A DNA stretch of 8,897 bases from Thermoplasmata archaeon (GCA_023129265.1 JAGMCJ010000023.1:1-8897); one strand, 5' to 3'; shown: positions 1 to 6,705, numbered from the stretch's first letter. Numbers and translations are program-made. Notes: generated from the sequence alone by a model not told the origin.

Positions 1-2
1 AT

Positions 3-59
3 CTCGCCGGAGATGTGCCGAAAGGTGAATCCACAAACGCCCAGGAGGGCAGTGAATGA
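3..59 (+). CDS. C-terminal tail of an upstream gene (partial)
   Basis: The frame starting at base 3 is open and ends in TGA at 57-59, giving the tail LAGDVPKGESTNAQEGSE. Its stop overlaps the L15e start as ATGA, the usual arrangement for translationally coupled genes, so I take this frame as the 3' end of an upstream co-transcribed gene. Eighteen residues are too few to identify a family. The other two forward frames are also open for a short way (stops at 26-28 and 70-72), so the reading frame rests on the ATGA overlap alone. Confidence 0.45.
   Translation, partial: LAGDVPKGESTNAQEGSE
43..49 (+). promoter_or_regulatory. Shine-Dalgarno site of L15e
   Basis: AGGAGGG lies 6 bases before the ATG at 56. 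It is the strongest ribosome binding site in the window. It fixes the L15e start at 56 rather than at the internal ATG at 110, where the conserved family sequence begins. Confidence 0.75.
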
Positions 60-688
60 ACGAGGAAACTGAAGGCGAGGAAGCGGAAGAATCCGCTGAG
101 ACCCGGAGCATGTATCATTTTGTAAGGGATGCTTGGAAGAATCCTGACGCGAGCTACGTCAAGGAGCTGCAGTGGCGCAGGATGATCGAGTGGAGGAAAG
201 GCCCCGCCTTCCAGAGGGTCGAGAGGCCTACGAGGATAGACCGCGCCCGGGCCCTCGGATACAAGGCGAAGCAGGGCTACGTCATCGTGAGGGCGAGGGT
301 GAGGAGAGGAGGCCTGCGAAAGCCCACAATCAAGGGCGGTCGAAGGGCCAAGAGGAAAGGCATGAAGAAGATCACGATGGCGAAGAGCATCCAGAGGATA
401 GCCGAGGAAAGGACCGCCAAGAGGCACCCGAACCTGGAGGTTCTCAACTCCTACTGGGTGGGTCAGGACGGGAGGAGCAAGTACTACGAGGTCATTCTTG
501 TCGACCCGCATCATCCCGTGATAAAGAGCGACCCAAAAATCTCGTGGATAGGAGATCCCCCTCACAAGCGTAGGGTCTACCGGGGTCTGACATCGGCGGG
601 AAAGAGGGGTCGCGGACTGAGGAAGAAAGGAAAGGGTGCTGAGAAGATCCGCCCGTCCATAGGGGCTCACGATCACAAGGGGAAGTAG
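56..688 (+). CDS. rpl15e: 50S ribosomal protein L15e
   Basis: Component of the large ribosomal subunit in archaea and eukaryotes; bacteria have no homologue. The family core runs from about residue 18 (SMYHFVRDAWKNP) to the end. It includes RPTRIDRARALGYKAKQGY, the basic RRGGLRKP and GGRRAKRKG stretches, the conserved NLEVLNSYWVGQDGRSKYYE, ILVDPHHPVIKSDP and RGLTSAGKRGRGLRKKGKG. At 210 residues it is slightly longer than most archaeal L15e, because of an acidic N-terminal extension of about 17 residues (EETEGEEAEESAE). A strong Shine-Dalgarno supports this start, with ATG at 110 as the alternative. It is probably coupled to the gene ending at 59. It converges with the ThiI-like gene, one base separating the two stop codons. 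Family assignment is very secure. Confidence 0.97.
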   Translation: MNEETEGEEAEESAETRSMYHFVRDAWKNPDASYVKELQWRRMIEWRKGPAFQRVERPTRIDRARALGYKAKQGYVIVRARVRRGGLRKPTIKGGRRAKRKGMKKITMAKSIQRIAEERTAKRHPNLEVLNSYWVGQDGRSKYYEVILVDPHHPVIKSDPKISWIGDPPHKRRVYRGLTSAGKRGRGLRKKGKGAEKIRPSIGAHDHKGK

Positions 689-689
689 G

Positions 690-1541
690 CTAGCTTCCAA
701 TCTTCCTCAGAAGGTCATCCAACTCCTTCTCTGTCAACCCGATCGTCGGGTAGAAGACAGGGATATTCTTGGACGGCAGCGAGCGGTTCCTCTCCTGCCA
801 AACCGTCACGAAACCCTGGGACCCAGTCTCCTCCACGATGGAATCCAGCTTGGATGCATCATCAAGGCGATGGGTCTTCAGACGGACATCCCACTTCTTG
901 AGCGGCTCAACTTTTTCTTGCTGATCGAAGTGTGCGACGTGAACCTTGCACCCTCTCTTCATCATGAGCCATGCTCCCGCCACGCCCTCGTGGGAGGACA
1001 CGGTTGCGAGAACGGTGCCTTGGGTGCCCAGTGGCATCCCGCCGGGTCCCAGCGTCCTCCCGCCAAAAACGTAGGCCTCTTTCCCCCTCACCTCGATGAA
1101 GATTTCAACATCTGGATTGCTCAAGTCCACCGCCAGGTCCTCGAACGCCGATTGCATTGCACTACCCACGTAGCTCGCAAGCTCCGGGCTTGTGTACTTA
1201 TGGTTCCCCGATCTCCTGGCCCTCACCGCAAAACTGGTCCCCCGCCCGAGTTTGGTGCCGAACTGTTCAGCGGCGAGTCGTGCTACGTCTCTCATGCTGG
1301 AACTCGTCGTCTCCACGATGCTGAAGGAAGTGACTCCAAAGATCCTGCTCAGTATCTCCGAGGCCCGTGCAATCTCGTCTGTGTCCAGGAAAATCCTTCC
1401 GCGCTCCGACCTCATCATGCACTGGACGCGCTCGTGAAGGAAGTAGTCCTGGATGTTGGCGACCAGCTTGTCCTGGAACTTCCTCCTGACCCAATCGCCT
1501 TTCAGGGCTATCTCGCCATATCTGATCAGGAGCTTGGTCAT
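690..1541 (-). CDS. ThiI-like THUMP protein, shortened and lacking the PP-loop signature
   Basis: Homologue of the tRNA 4-thiouridine synthetase ThiI, 283 residues against roughly 380-480 in active forms. The N-terminus (LLIRYGEIALKG, residues 4-15) is the classic ThiI opening. Residues about 60-165 form the THUMP tRNA-binding domain, followed by GGRTLGPGGMPLGTQG, the normal lead into the catalytic domain. Where active enzymes have SGGxDSPVA, this protein has SSHEGVAG (182-189), followed by the well-kept AWLMMKRG. The pyrophosphatase loop that binds ATP is therefore absent. The region before PVFYPTIGLTEKEL (261-274) is shortened, and the chain ends at RKIGS. The only cysteines are C41 and C198, so no catalytic cysteine in the family's usual place is visible. 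I expect tRNA binding without sulfur transfer. Start ATG 1541 has GGGAG (1547-1551) just upstream. It diverges from the TauE-like gene. Confidence 0.88.
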   Translation of the reverse strand: MTKLLIRYGEIALKGDWVRRKFQDKLVANIQDYFLHERVQCMMRSERGRIFLDTDEIARASEILSRIFGVTSFSIVETTSSSMRDVARLAAEQFGTKLGRGTSFAVRARRSGNHKYTSPELASYVGSAMQSAFEDLAVDLSNPDVEIFIEVRGKEAYVFGGRTLGPGGMPLGTQGTVLATVSSHEGVAGAWLMMKRGCKVHVAHFDQQEKVEPLKKWDVRLKTHRLDDASKLDSIVEETGSQGFVTVWQERNRSLPSKNIPVFYPTIGLTEKELDDLLRKIGS

Positions 1542-1583
1542 TCAGGCTCCCTATGTGTGCCACCGCTAATATCTTTCTCGGTA

Positions 1584-1592
1584 GTTTAATAG
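1584..1592. promoter_or_regulatory. Shared TATA-like element between thiI-like and tauE-like genes
   Basis: GTTTAATAG, read on the + strand, is centred about 27 bases before the ATG at 1615, the standard spacing from an archaeal TATA box to a transcription start. The membrane protein would then be translated from a leaderless transcript. The other strand reads CTATTAAAC and would start a transcript near 1561, giving the ThiI-like gene a leader of about 20 bases that contains GGGAG. One box may serve both directions. Inferred from sequence and spacing only. Confidence 0.5.
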
Positions 1593-1614
1593 GCGTCACA
1601 CACATTCCGGCCCG

Positions 1615-2412
1615 ATGGACTTCTGGACCATCGCCCTCCTGATAGTCATGGTCTTTGGCGTCGCCTTCATTTATTCGAACCTTGGCCTGGGCGGGGGACT
1701 CCTCTACGTTCCCATCCTTCTCTCCCTCACGCCGTATGTGAAGGAGGTCGTTGTCCCGATATCTCTGACGTTCACAATCGCCACTTCGCTCTCTGCCACA
1801 GTGAACCATTGGAGAAAGGGTCTGGTCGATTTCAACCTCGCTCTCATGCTTCTCACCGGGGCCTTGATCGGCGCGGTCCTCGGCGTCCTCTTCAACCTCA
1901 ACGTGCCCAAGAAGATCTTCTACTCTGTCTTCATCGCAGTCATTCTGCTCATGTCCTCGAAGATGCTCAGGGACTGGATCCGGGAGGCTAGGGACGAGGA
2001 CACGGACGATGACACGAAGCTCACCCGCCCGCGGAAGATTGCCAACTCGACCGGAACGCTCGCGTCAGGATTCACGTCGGGCGGTCTCGGAATCGGCGGA
2101 GGATTGGTCAACGTCCCCCTGATGGAGTATGTACTCGGGCGGGGAGCGAGAAGAGCAATCGGAACATCGAGCCTGATGATCATATTCACGGGCGCTTTTG
2201 GGTTCACGACATACCTCTTCCTCGGAACCCCGGAGCCGATAGACTTCAATCTCATATTCATACTCTGGCCCTTTGTCTTCGTCGGCGCCTTCGTGGGATC
2301 AAGATGGGGGCTGGAGAAGCTCAAGAGCAGAATGGTCGCTCTCATTTTCATCATCGTGATATTCCTCGCGGCCGCCAAGATGAGCATCGATCTCTATTTC
2401 CTTCTGACCTGA
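1615..2412 (+). CDS. TauE/SafE family membrane protein (UPF0721-type, putative anion exporter)
   Basis: Integral membrane protein of 265 residues, the normal family length. It shows the internal duplication typical of the family: SNLGLGGGLLYVPILL at 21-36 and SGGLGIGGGLVNVPLM at 155-170, each followed by hydrophobic helices. Hydrophobic segments lie at about 5-20, 44-62, 75-95, 102-116, 145-172, 183-203, 213-229 and 239-257. The two halves are joined by a very polar loop at 119-141 rich in Asp (DEDTDDDTK), probably cytoplasmic. Members have been linked to export of sulfite, sulfoacetate or other organosulfur anions, but specificity cannot be read from the sequence and most members are uncharacterised. 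ATG 1615 sits at the predicted transcription start, and no Shine-Dalgarno is visible. The nitroreductase gene follows after 58 bases. Confidence 0.92.
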   Translation: MDFWTIALLIVMVFGVAFIYSNLGLGGGLLYVPILLSLTPYVKEVVVPISLTFTIATSLSATVNHWRKGLVDFNLALMLLTGALIGAVLGVLFNLNVPKKIFYSVFIAVILLMSSKMLRDWIREARDEDTDDDTKLTRPRKIANSTGTLASGFTSGGLGIGGGLVNVPLMEYVLGRGARRAIGTSSLMIIFTGAFGFTTYLFLGTPEPIDFNLIFILWPFVFVGAFVGSRWGLEKLKSRMVALIFIIVIFLAAAKMSIDLYFLLT

Positions 2413-2459
2413 TTCAAACAGGATGAAAGCTTTTCTAGAGAGCGAGGTTTTACGCCCAT

Positions 2460-2465
2460 GAGGTG
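2460..2465 (+). promoter_or_regulatory. Shine-Dalgarno site of the nitroreductase gene
   Basis: GAGGTG lies 5 bases before the ATG at 2471 and supports that start. The 58-base gap after the membrane protein gene contains AGCTTTTCTAG (2428-2438), which could be a weak promoter or terminator. Read-through from the upstream gene is equally possible. Confidence 0.55.
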
Positions 2466-2470
2466 TTCAG

Positions 2471-3040
2471 ATGGATGTTGCAGATGCCATACGCACAAGG
2501 AGAGCCTTGAGGGTCCCTAGCGACCGTCCGATAGACAAAGAAGCAACCCACTCCCTAATCGAGGCCGCGCGACTCGCACCATCCTGCTTCAACAATCAAC
2601 CCTGGTGCTTCGTCTTCGTGCAGGGCGAGCCTGCCCTGTCCTCGGTGAAGGATGCTCTGCCGAGCGGGAACAATTGGGCCACGAGATCCCCCCTGATAAT
2701 CGCTGTTGCCGCCAGGCGTGACGACGACTGCAAGCTCTCCGACGGCCGCGACTACTTCCTGTTCGACTGCGGGCTGTCCGTCAGTCAACTGATCTTGCGC
2801 GCCGTTGAGCTGGGCCTTATCGCCCATCCCATCGCCGGCTATGAACCCGAGGCGGTCAAGGAGGCGCTCGGCATTCCTAGAGACCACGTCGTCATCTCCC
2901 TGATTGTCTGCGGCCATCATGGTGACGATGATAGCCTTCTCTCGGAGAAACAGAAGGAGATTGAGCCAGAAAGGCCAGAACGGGATCCCATCGACGAGGA
3001 CTTCTTCCTGGACTCTTGGGGGAATCCTTTCGCGGAGTAG
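2471..3040 (+). CDS. Nitroreductase-family FMN oxidoreductase
   Basis: FMN-dependent NAD(P)H oxidoreductase fold, 189 residues, a compact family member. RTRRALR at 8-14 matches the phosphate-binding arginine motif usually seen as RRSxR. APSCFNNQPWCFVFV at 36-50 matches the family's APSxxNxQPWxF signature. SPLIIAVAA (73-81) and the helix LSVSQLILRAVELGLIAHPIAGY (102-124) match the later conserved segments that form the dimer interface and flavin pocket. The C-terminal 30 residues are very acidic. The physiological substrate cannot be told; members reduce nitroaromatics, quinones, enones or flavins, and in some archaea act in pathway-specific reductions. It may be read with the membrane protein upstream. 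It converges with the TPR gene, 2 bases between stops. Confidence 0.92.
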   Translation: MDVADAIRTRRALRVPSDRPIDKEATHSLIEAARLAPSCFNNQPWCFVFVQGEPALSSVKDALPSGNNWATRSPLIIAVAARRDDDCKLSDGRDYFLFDCGLSVSQLILRAVELGLIAHPIAGYEPEAVKEALGIPRDHVVISLIVCGHHGDDDSLLSEKQKEIEPERPERDPIDEDFFLDSWGNPFAE

Positions 3041-3042
3041 CG

Positions 3043-3819
3043 TCAGTCCAGGTCAGTCTCCACACCCGTCGTGAAGTACCTGAGGTAGTTCAGCCCCCTC
3101 TTGGCTGTCAGGGAGTTCGGCTTCAGCTCCAGAGCCTTCTCCAGCAGGGGTCTCGCCTCATCGTATCTCTCGAGGCTGAGCAGGGCGGTTCCCTCCTTTG
3201 CCCAAGCATCCGCGTTCTCCGGGTCTAGCTCGACCGTCCTGTGATACGACTCGATGGCCTCGTCCACCTTGTCGAGGGTCATGTAGGCGACTGCCTGCCT
3301 GTACCAGGCCTTCTTGTCTTCGGGATTGGACTCGAGCGTCCTCTGAGCCCTCTCCAGCTCTCCATGCGCCTTTTCCACAGCCTTGGATGCCTTCTCAGCA
3401 TCCGGTCCCGCCAGGGGATGGTCTGGAGCGAGCTCTAGTGCCTTCGTGTAGTGTTCGAGAGCCTTCTTGTTGTTACCGTAGAACCTGGACATCCGTCCAA
3501 GGAACTCCAGGTCGTTCGCCTCTATCAGTCTCATCTTGGTCTCATAATCCGTCGCCATCCTGTCGTCGCCAACTGCGATGGCGAGGTCCGTCAGTCTCTT
3601 GTAGACCTCGGGAGAATCGAGCGGGCGCCAGAAGTACTCCTCAGCTTCCTTCACCTTCACATCGATTAGCTGGAGGACGTCGCGACCGGCCGCGATATCC
3701 TGGACGGTCGGCTTCCCTGAAGGGTCCATGCCAAGACCGGTGGATTCAATCGCCGCCTCTATCACCTCCACATTCTTGCTCATGTTGAGCGTCACATCGA
3801 GTTTTTCGAGCTCCTTCAT
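3043..3819 (-). CDS. Tetratricopeptide repeat protein
   Basis: Soluble 258-residue protein with no signal peptide or membrane segment. The N-terminal 100 residues are mixed helical sequence without a family I recognise. Tetratricopeptide repeats follow: an early, weaker unit at about 104-134 (RFYGNNKKALEHYTKALELA), then two clear ones at about 168-201 (KAWYRQAVAYMTLDKVDEAI, then DP at 199-200) and 202-235 (ADAWAKEGTALLSLERYDEA, then a Pro at 234). A charged linker at 137-165 (AEKASKAVEKAHGELERAQ) looks like a long helix. Such repeats bind other proteins; the partner is unknown. Start ATG 3819 has GAGG (3828-3831) upstream, and CCTTTTAGTG at 3850-3859 could be its own TATA-like box. It lies 58 bases after the DUF6582-SWIM gene on the same strand, so co-transcription is also possible. 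Confidence 0.9.
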   Translation of the reverse strand: MKELEKLDVTLNMSKNVEVIEAAIESTGLGMDPSGKPTVQDIAAGRDVLQLIDVKVKEAEEYFWRPLDSPEVYKRLTDLAIAVGDDRMATDYETKMRLIEANDLEFLGRMSRFYGNNKKALEHYTKALELAPDHPLAGPDAEKASKAVEKAHGELERAQRTLESNPEDKKAWYRQAVAYMTLDKVDEAIESYHRTVELDPENADAWAKEGTALLSLERYDEARPLLEKALELKPNSLTAKRGLNYLRYFTTGVETDLD

Positions 3820-3877
3820 CCTATCAACCTCGCCTTAGCGGCGTTCTTGCACTAAAAGGTTCCTGAGCGGGAACATC

Positions 3878-4540
3878 TCAAGCGAAGATCTCTCTGGGTC
3901 TCGATGAGAATGTCCATTCATTCTTGTTCTTGTAGAGGTCAAGAAGGACCGCTACGGCGACCTGTGGGTCAATCGTCATCAGAAGCCTGGCAACGTGCTT
4001 GCACAGAAGCTTCTTCGACATCCAAGCTATCCAATCTCCGCAGTCGTGGGCAAACACCCTCGATTTGATGTCCACCTTGATCAAGTACTCCTTCACCCTC
4101 GCGACGATGTACTCATCAGTCACCTTCTCGATTTCGAATCTGTCATGAGGAATGGCCTTCGAGCTCTCCATCCTTTTCTCCCCTACGAAATGAAGCAAGA
4201 GGTCGTCCAGCGTGAGAGTGTCTACGTCGACATCATCGGGGAAGACGACGTCAGGGACGCGCTCGGAATCTTTGACCGTGTCAATGAACGCCTCTGAATC
4301 TATTCCGAATCTCTCCAGAGCCGAGTCGATTCTGTTGTCGATGTATATCCGCTCCTCTTCCGAGTATTTCCGGCGGCTCCTCTCCATGCTGAAGAATCGG
4401 CGGGCGAGCTTTGCCCTCCTGGGCGTGTCGAGCGGATATTTCCAGTTTTCTGGATCACCGTAGAGTTCGGGGTTGCCAGGGAAGTTTGGAGGAGGATTCC
4501 TAAATGTCCCCCGCTTTCGAGCTGGCCTCTTCCCTTTCAT
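3878..4540 (-). CDS. DUF6582-like / SWIM zinc-binding motif protein
   Basis: Unnamed protein of 220 residues if started at ATG 4540. Residues about 27-71 (YGDPENWKYPLDTPRRAKLA, later KYSEEERIYIDNRI) resemble the DUF6582 domain, which I know mainly from phage and prophage proteins as YGD...KYPIDTPEH...KYSPEE...I. The C-terminal part (144-190) is a SWIM-type motif: YIVARVKEYLIKVD followed by H165-x-C167-x12-C180-x-H182, with the typical GDW and CKHVARLL. In SWIM motifs (CxCxnCxH) these residues bind zinc and usually mediate DNA or protein contact; here His replaces the first Cys. The middle is acidic. A TTG at 4561 would add 7 residues, but it lies inside the TATA-like box. The function is unknown. 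The neighbouring restriction-modification genes may or may not be related. Confidence 0.82.
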   Translation of the reverse strand: MKGKRPARKRGTFRNPPPNFPGNPELYGDPENWKYPLDTPRRAKLARRFFSMERSRRKYSEEERIYIDNRIDSALERFGIDSEAFIDTVKDSERVPDVVFPDDVDVDTLTLDDLLLHFVGEKRMESSKAIPHDRFEIEKVTDEYIVARVKEYLIKVDIKSRVFAHDCGDWIAWMSKKLLCKHVARLLMTIDPQVAVAVLLDLYKNKNEWTFSSRPREIFA

Positions 4541-4559
4541 CACAAATCGAACTGACCGC

Positions 4560-4570
4560 AAGTATAGATA
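4560..4570 (-). promoter_or_regulatory. TATA-like box of the DUF6582-SWIM gene
   Basis: On the - strand TATCTATACTT lies about 26 bases before the ATG at 4540, which would put the transcription start at or next to that codon (leaderless mRNA). This argues against the upstream TTG at 4561, which falls within the box. Confidence 0.5.
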
Positions 4571-4664
4571 ACTTCCCGCTCGTCGAATGAAGAGAGTGGC
4601 ACTCCCACACTGGTAGGTCTAATAAGCGTTGTTGATTGTTTTGTCCCAACCCTATTGGTCTGGA

Positions 4665-4673
4665 CATATAAAT
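4665..4673 (+). promoter_or_regulatory. TATA-like box of the methyltransferase gene
   Basis: CATATAAAT is the best TATA match ahead of the methyltransferase and would start a transcript near 4696, leaving a leader of about 45 bases without a visible Shine-Dalgarno. The hexamer ACCCTA at 4649-4654 and its inverse TAGGGT at 4689-4694 lie symmetrically around the box, so an autoregulatory site is conceivable. The rest of the divergent gap (4571-4735) shows only an 11-base palindrome, GAGTGGCACTC, at 4594-4604. Confidence 0.45.
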
Positions 4674-4744
4674 GAACGAATGTAGGGGTAGGGTGAAACT
4701 TCCACTAACCTCTCTCCCAGAAACATTCTTATTGCTTGTCCACA

Positions 4745-5716
4745 ATGTTGGGACTGATGAAACAGGGAGCCTTGGTCGACTTCGAAGAGAAGTGGAATTG
4801 GTCTCGTCTCTTTGTCCAAGGACCACCTATATCTCCCGTTGCTGAAGGACGTCGCGGAGCTCTATTCAGGATTGACGCCGTCGACTTTTTGTCCACTATA
4901 CGTAGCGAAGGCGTGGATCTCGTATTTGCGGACCCTCCATATAATATAGGAAAGGCTGAATGGGATGAATTCAACGATATGCATGAGTATCTCTCTTGGA
5001 TCGATTCGTGGATTTCTCAGGCCGAACGAATTCTCAAACCAACAGGGAGTTGTTACGTCATGGGCTTTCCAGAAATATTGGCCGACTTGAAGCAAGTCAC
5101 CTCAAAGTACTTCTCTCTTTGTCGTTGGCTTGTTTGGCACTACAGGAATAAGCCTATTCTATCTGAAAGGGATTGGGTGCGGTCGCACGAAGCCATACTT
5201 CACCTAAGAAAGACGCGAGATTACTACTTTGACATGAACAGCATCAGAGAACCGTACAACGTACACACAAGGAAGTATCCCGAACGTCCTCAGGGGGCAT
5301 CCTCGCAATATGGTTCACCATCTGCTAGTAGCAGAAACGGCAAGCATTGGAGTCCTCACCCCTACGGCGCGAAGCCGCGCGATGTCATAGGCATACCAGC
5401 CTTGAACAACTCGATGGCCGAATCGACAGGTCATCCAGCGCAGAAACCGGAGGAGTTACTGAGGCGGCTTGTTCTTGCAGGTTCTGCACCGGGGGATATA
5501 GTGATAGACCCGTTCGGCGGGTCTGGAACCACCTTCGTGGTGTGTGAACAATTACGGCGTAAATGGCTGGGATCAGAGATAAATGATGAATACTGTGCAA
5601 TGGCCGCCGCTCGTCTTCATGAACTTACAGGCACCTCAGAAAGACCCCCAGAATACTGGTTGGAAATTGATCGGAAGCGTCAGGCCAACCGACGCAAGGT
5701 TCGCTTCGGCAAGTAA
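4745..5716 (+). CDS. Type II DNA methyltransferase, beta class (N6-adenine or N4-cytosine)
   Basis: S-adenosylmethionine-dependent DNA methyltransferase of the N6_N4_Mtase family, 323 residues from ATG 4745. The catalytic motif comes first: DLVFADPPYNIG at about 58-69, then LSWIDSWISQAERILKPTG and an HEAILHLRK segment. The AdoMet-binding motif comes last: GHPAQKPEELLRRLV at 229-243, IVIDPFGGSGTT at 252-263 and a closing KWLGSEINDEYC. This IV-before-I order defines the beta class. DPPY favours N6-adenine over N4-cytosine, where SPPY is commoner. The stretch at about 165-215, rich in Ser, Pro and basic residues, is the likely target-recognition part. TTG at 4736 would add three residues. It probably protects host DNA from the convergent nuclease 20 bases downstream. 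GC content is lower than in the flanking housekeeping genes. Confidence 0.93.
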   Translation: MLGLMKQGALVDFEEKWNWSRLFVQGPPISPVAEGRRGALFRIDAVDFLSTIRSEGVDLVFADPPYNIGKAEWDEFNDMHEYLSWIDSWISQAERILKPTGSCYVMGFPEILADLKQVTSKYFSLCRWLVWHYRNKPILSERDWVRSHEAILHLRKTRDYYFDMNSIREPYNVHTRKYPERPQGASSQYGSPSASSRNGKHWSPHPYGAKPRDVIGIPALNNSMAESTGHPAQKPEELLRRLVLAGSAPGDIVIDPFGGSGTTFVVCEQLRRKWLGSEINDEYCAMAAARLHELTGTSERPPEYWLEIDRKRQANRRKVRFGK

Positions 5717-5736
5717 CCCAGGTGGACCCGTAATCT

Positions 5737-6681
5737 TCAAAGCAGACACCATAGCTCCGACGCTATCAAATCACTAACACGCTTGAGCTGGTCTTTGAAC
5801 CAATCCCTCTGGATATGAGGAGGCGGATCTAGATAATAGACCCCTGAGAGTGTAGTTAGGTGGCTCTGATAGACCCTGAAATTGTTAGCAACGAATGTGC
5901 CGGCGATTTGACTCCGGCCTGAACGTTGGACATCGTGTAGAAATAGAGCTGCGAGCTTGATTCTGTGGCCAGAAAATTGCTCTAGGAGGATTTTGTCTGT
6001 GAATATCTTCGTCATTCTATCCTTTGAGGTTGTTTTCACTGAGAGAAAAAGGTCTGAGGGATCTATCTTATCTGGAAGAGAAGAGATCTGGTCTCCTGAG
6101 GAAAGGACTCGATCTATCTCGCATGAGTAGACGTTCTTTCCGTTGCCGAGGGGCAGGTTGAGCCCCAGTTTCTCGTTGCTAACTTCGAGGGTGTTGAAAA
6201 GCTGTTCTACCAGAGATTCGAAGCGTAGTCCGGCATGCTTTCTCGCGGTGTTGGCATTTGGAGCCGATAGATCAAGACCAATGCCTATTGTTTGACTCAT
6301 GGTATATAGCACGGAATCGATTAGTCTTTCACGTGAATCAACTGGTGCCCTTCGTTTGGATTGCCCAACGATAGCGGAGATAGCAATAGCATACGCTTCT
6401 CTGAACTGGTCCAAATCTGCCAAGTAGAGCATCTTGTTAATCGGTCTTACGAAGATTTCCTCTCTTCCAAACTTCACTCGCAATAAACAATACGGCTTGT
6501 ACGGGCCTCTGGTAATGGGAATCTCACGGATTTGAGTCTGGTGTAGTTGCCGCAGAACTTCTCTTGTAGCATCTCGAGCCTCTTCCAAGTTCCTGAAGTC
6601 GTTCTTTAGCAGTTGCCATACTTCCTCGCGATGAAACCCCTCGCCGGTACCTGAGAAGATTTTCCTTCGGAAGGACTCCAT
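5737..6681 (-). CDS. Probable type II restriction endonuclease, PD-(D/E)XK-like
   Basis: Protein of 314 residues from ATG 6681 with no family name I can assign, read as a restriction enzyme from its core and its methyltransferase neighbour. A likely core runs from GLRFESLVEQLF (about 151-162, Glu155 on the first core helix), through YSCEIDRVLSS (185-195, E188 and D190), to FLSVKTTSKDR (212-222, K216, R222). The acidic residue expected two before the lysine is Ser214. D229 sits 13 residues after the lysine, an arrangement reminiscent of Cfr10I/Bse634I/EcoRII-type sites, where the acidic residue has moved to the next helix. A TTG at 6684 precedes the ATG directly. A TATA-like box 27-30 bases upstream suggests a leaderless mRNA. 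It converges with the methyltransferase and follows tRNA-Leu on the same strand. The gene is A/T-rich (24 of 60 GC at 6001-6060). Other nuclease roles remain possible. Confidence 0.72.
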   Translation of the reverse strand: MESFRRKIFSGTGEGFHREEVWQLLKNDFRNLEEARDATREVLRQLHQTQIREIPITRGPYKPYCLLRVKFGREEIFVRPINKMLYLADLDQFREAYAIAISAIVGQSKRRAPVDSRERLIDSVLYTMSQTIGIGLDLSAPNANTARKHAGLRFESLVEQLFNTLEVSNEKLGLNLPLGNGKNVYSCEIDRVLSSGDQISSLPDKIDPSDLFLSVKTTSKDRMTKIFTDKILLEQFSGHRIKLAALFLHDVQRSGRSQIAGTFVANNFRVYQSHLTTLSGVYYLDPPPHIQRDWFKDQLKRVSDLIASELWCLL

Positions 6682-6705
6682 CAACGAAGATATGAGCGAC
6701 TGCCC

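Noticed and set aside
870..1589. Open frame of 239 codons on the + strand opposite the ThiI-like gene
   Set aside because: It is the antisense shadow of a gene with clear family similarity; its product has no recognisable domain and an erratic composition.
3198..3788. Open frame of 196 codons opposite the TPR gene
   Set aside because: Rich in Ser, Pro, Arg and Cys in a pattern typical of antisense translation; the TPR repeats on the other strand are unmistakable.
3859..3874. Small hairpin GTTCC-TGAGCG-GGAAC between the DUF6582-SWIM and TPR genes as a terminator
   Set aside because: Only five base pairs, and no T-run follows on the coding strand; it overlaps the possible TPR promoter.
4490..4501. 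GGAGGAGGATTC as a possible att-site copy of the tRNA-Leu 3' end (GGAGGCGAGGATTCG)
   Set aside because: The match needs a two-base gap, is only about 12 bases long and lies inside the N-terminal coding part of the DUF6582-SWIM gene; chance is the simpler explanation.
4594..4604. Palindrome GAGTGGCACTC in the gap between the DUF6582-SWIM and methyltransferase genes
   Set aside because: Five-base arms only, and not placed at a start codon or a convincing box; kept as a remark in the promoter entry, not as a site.
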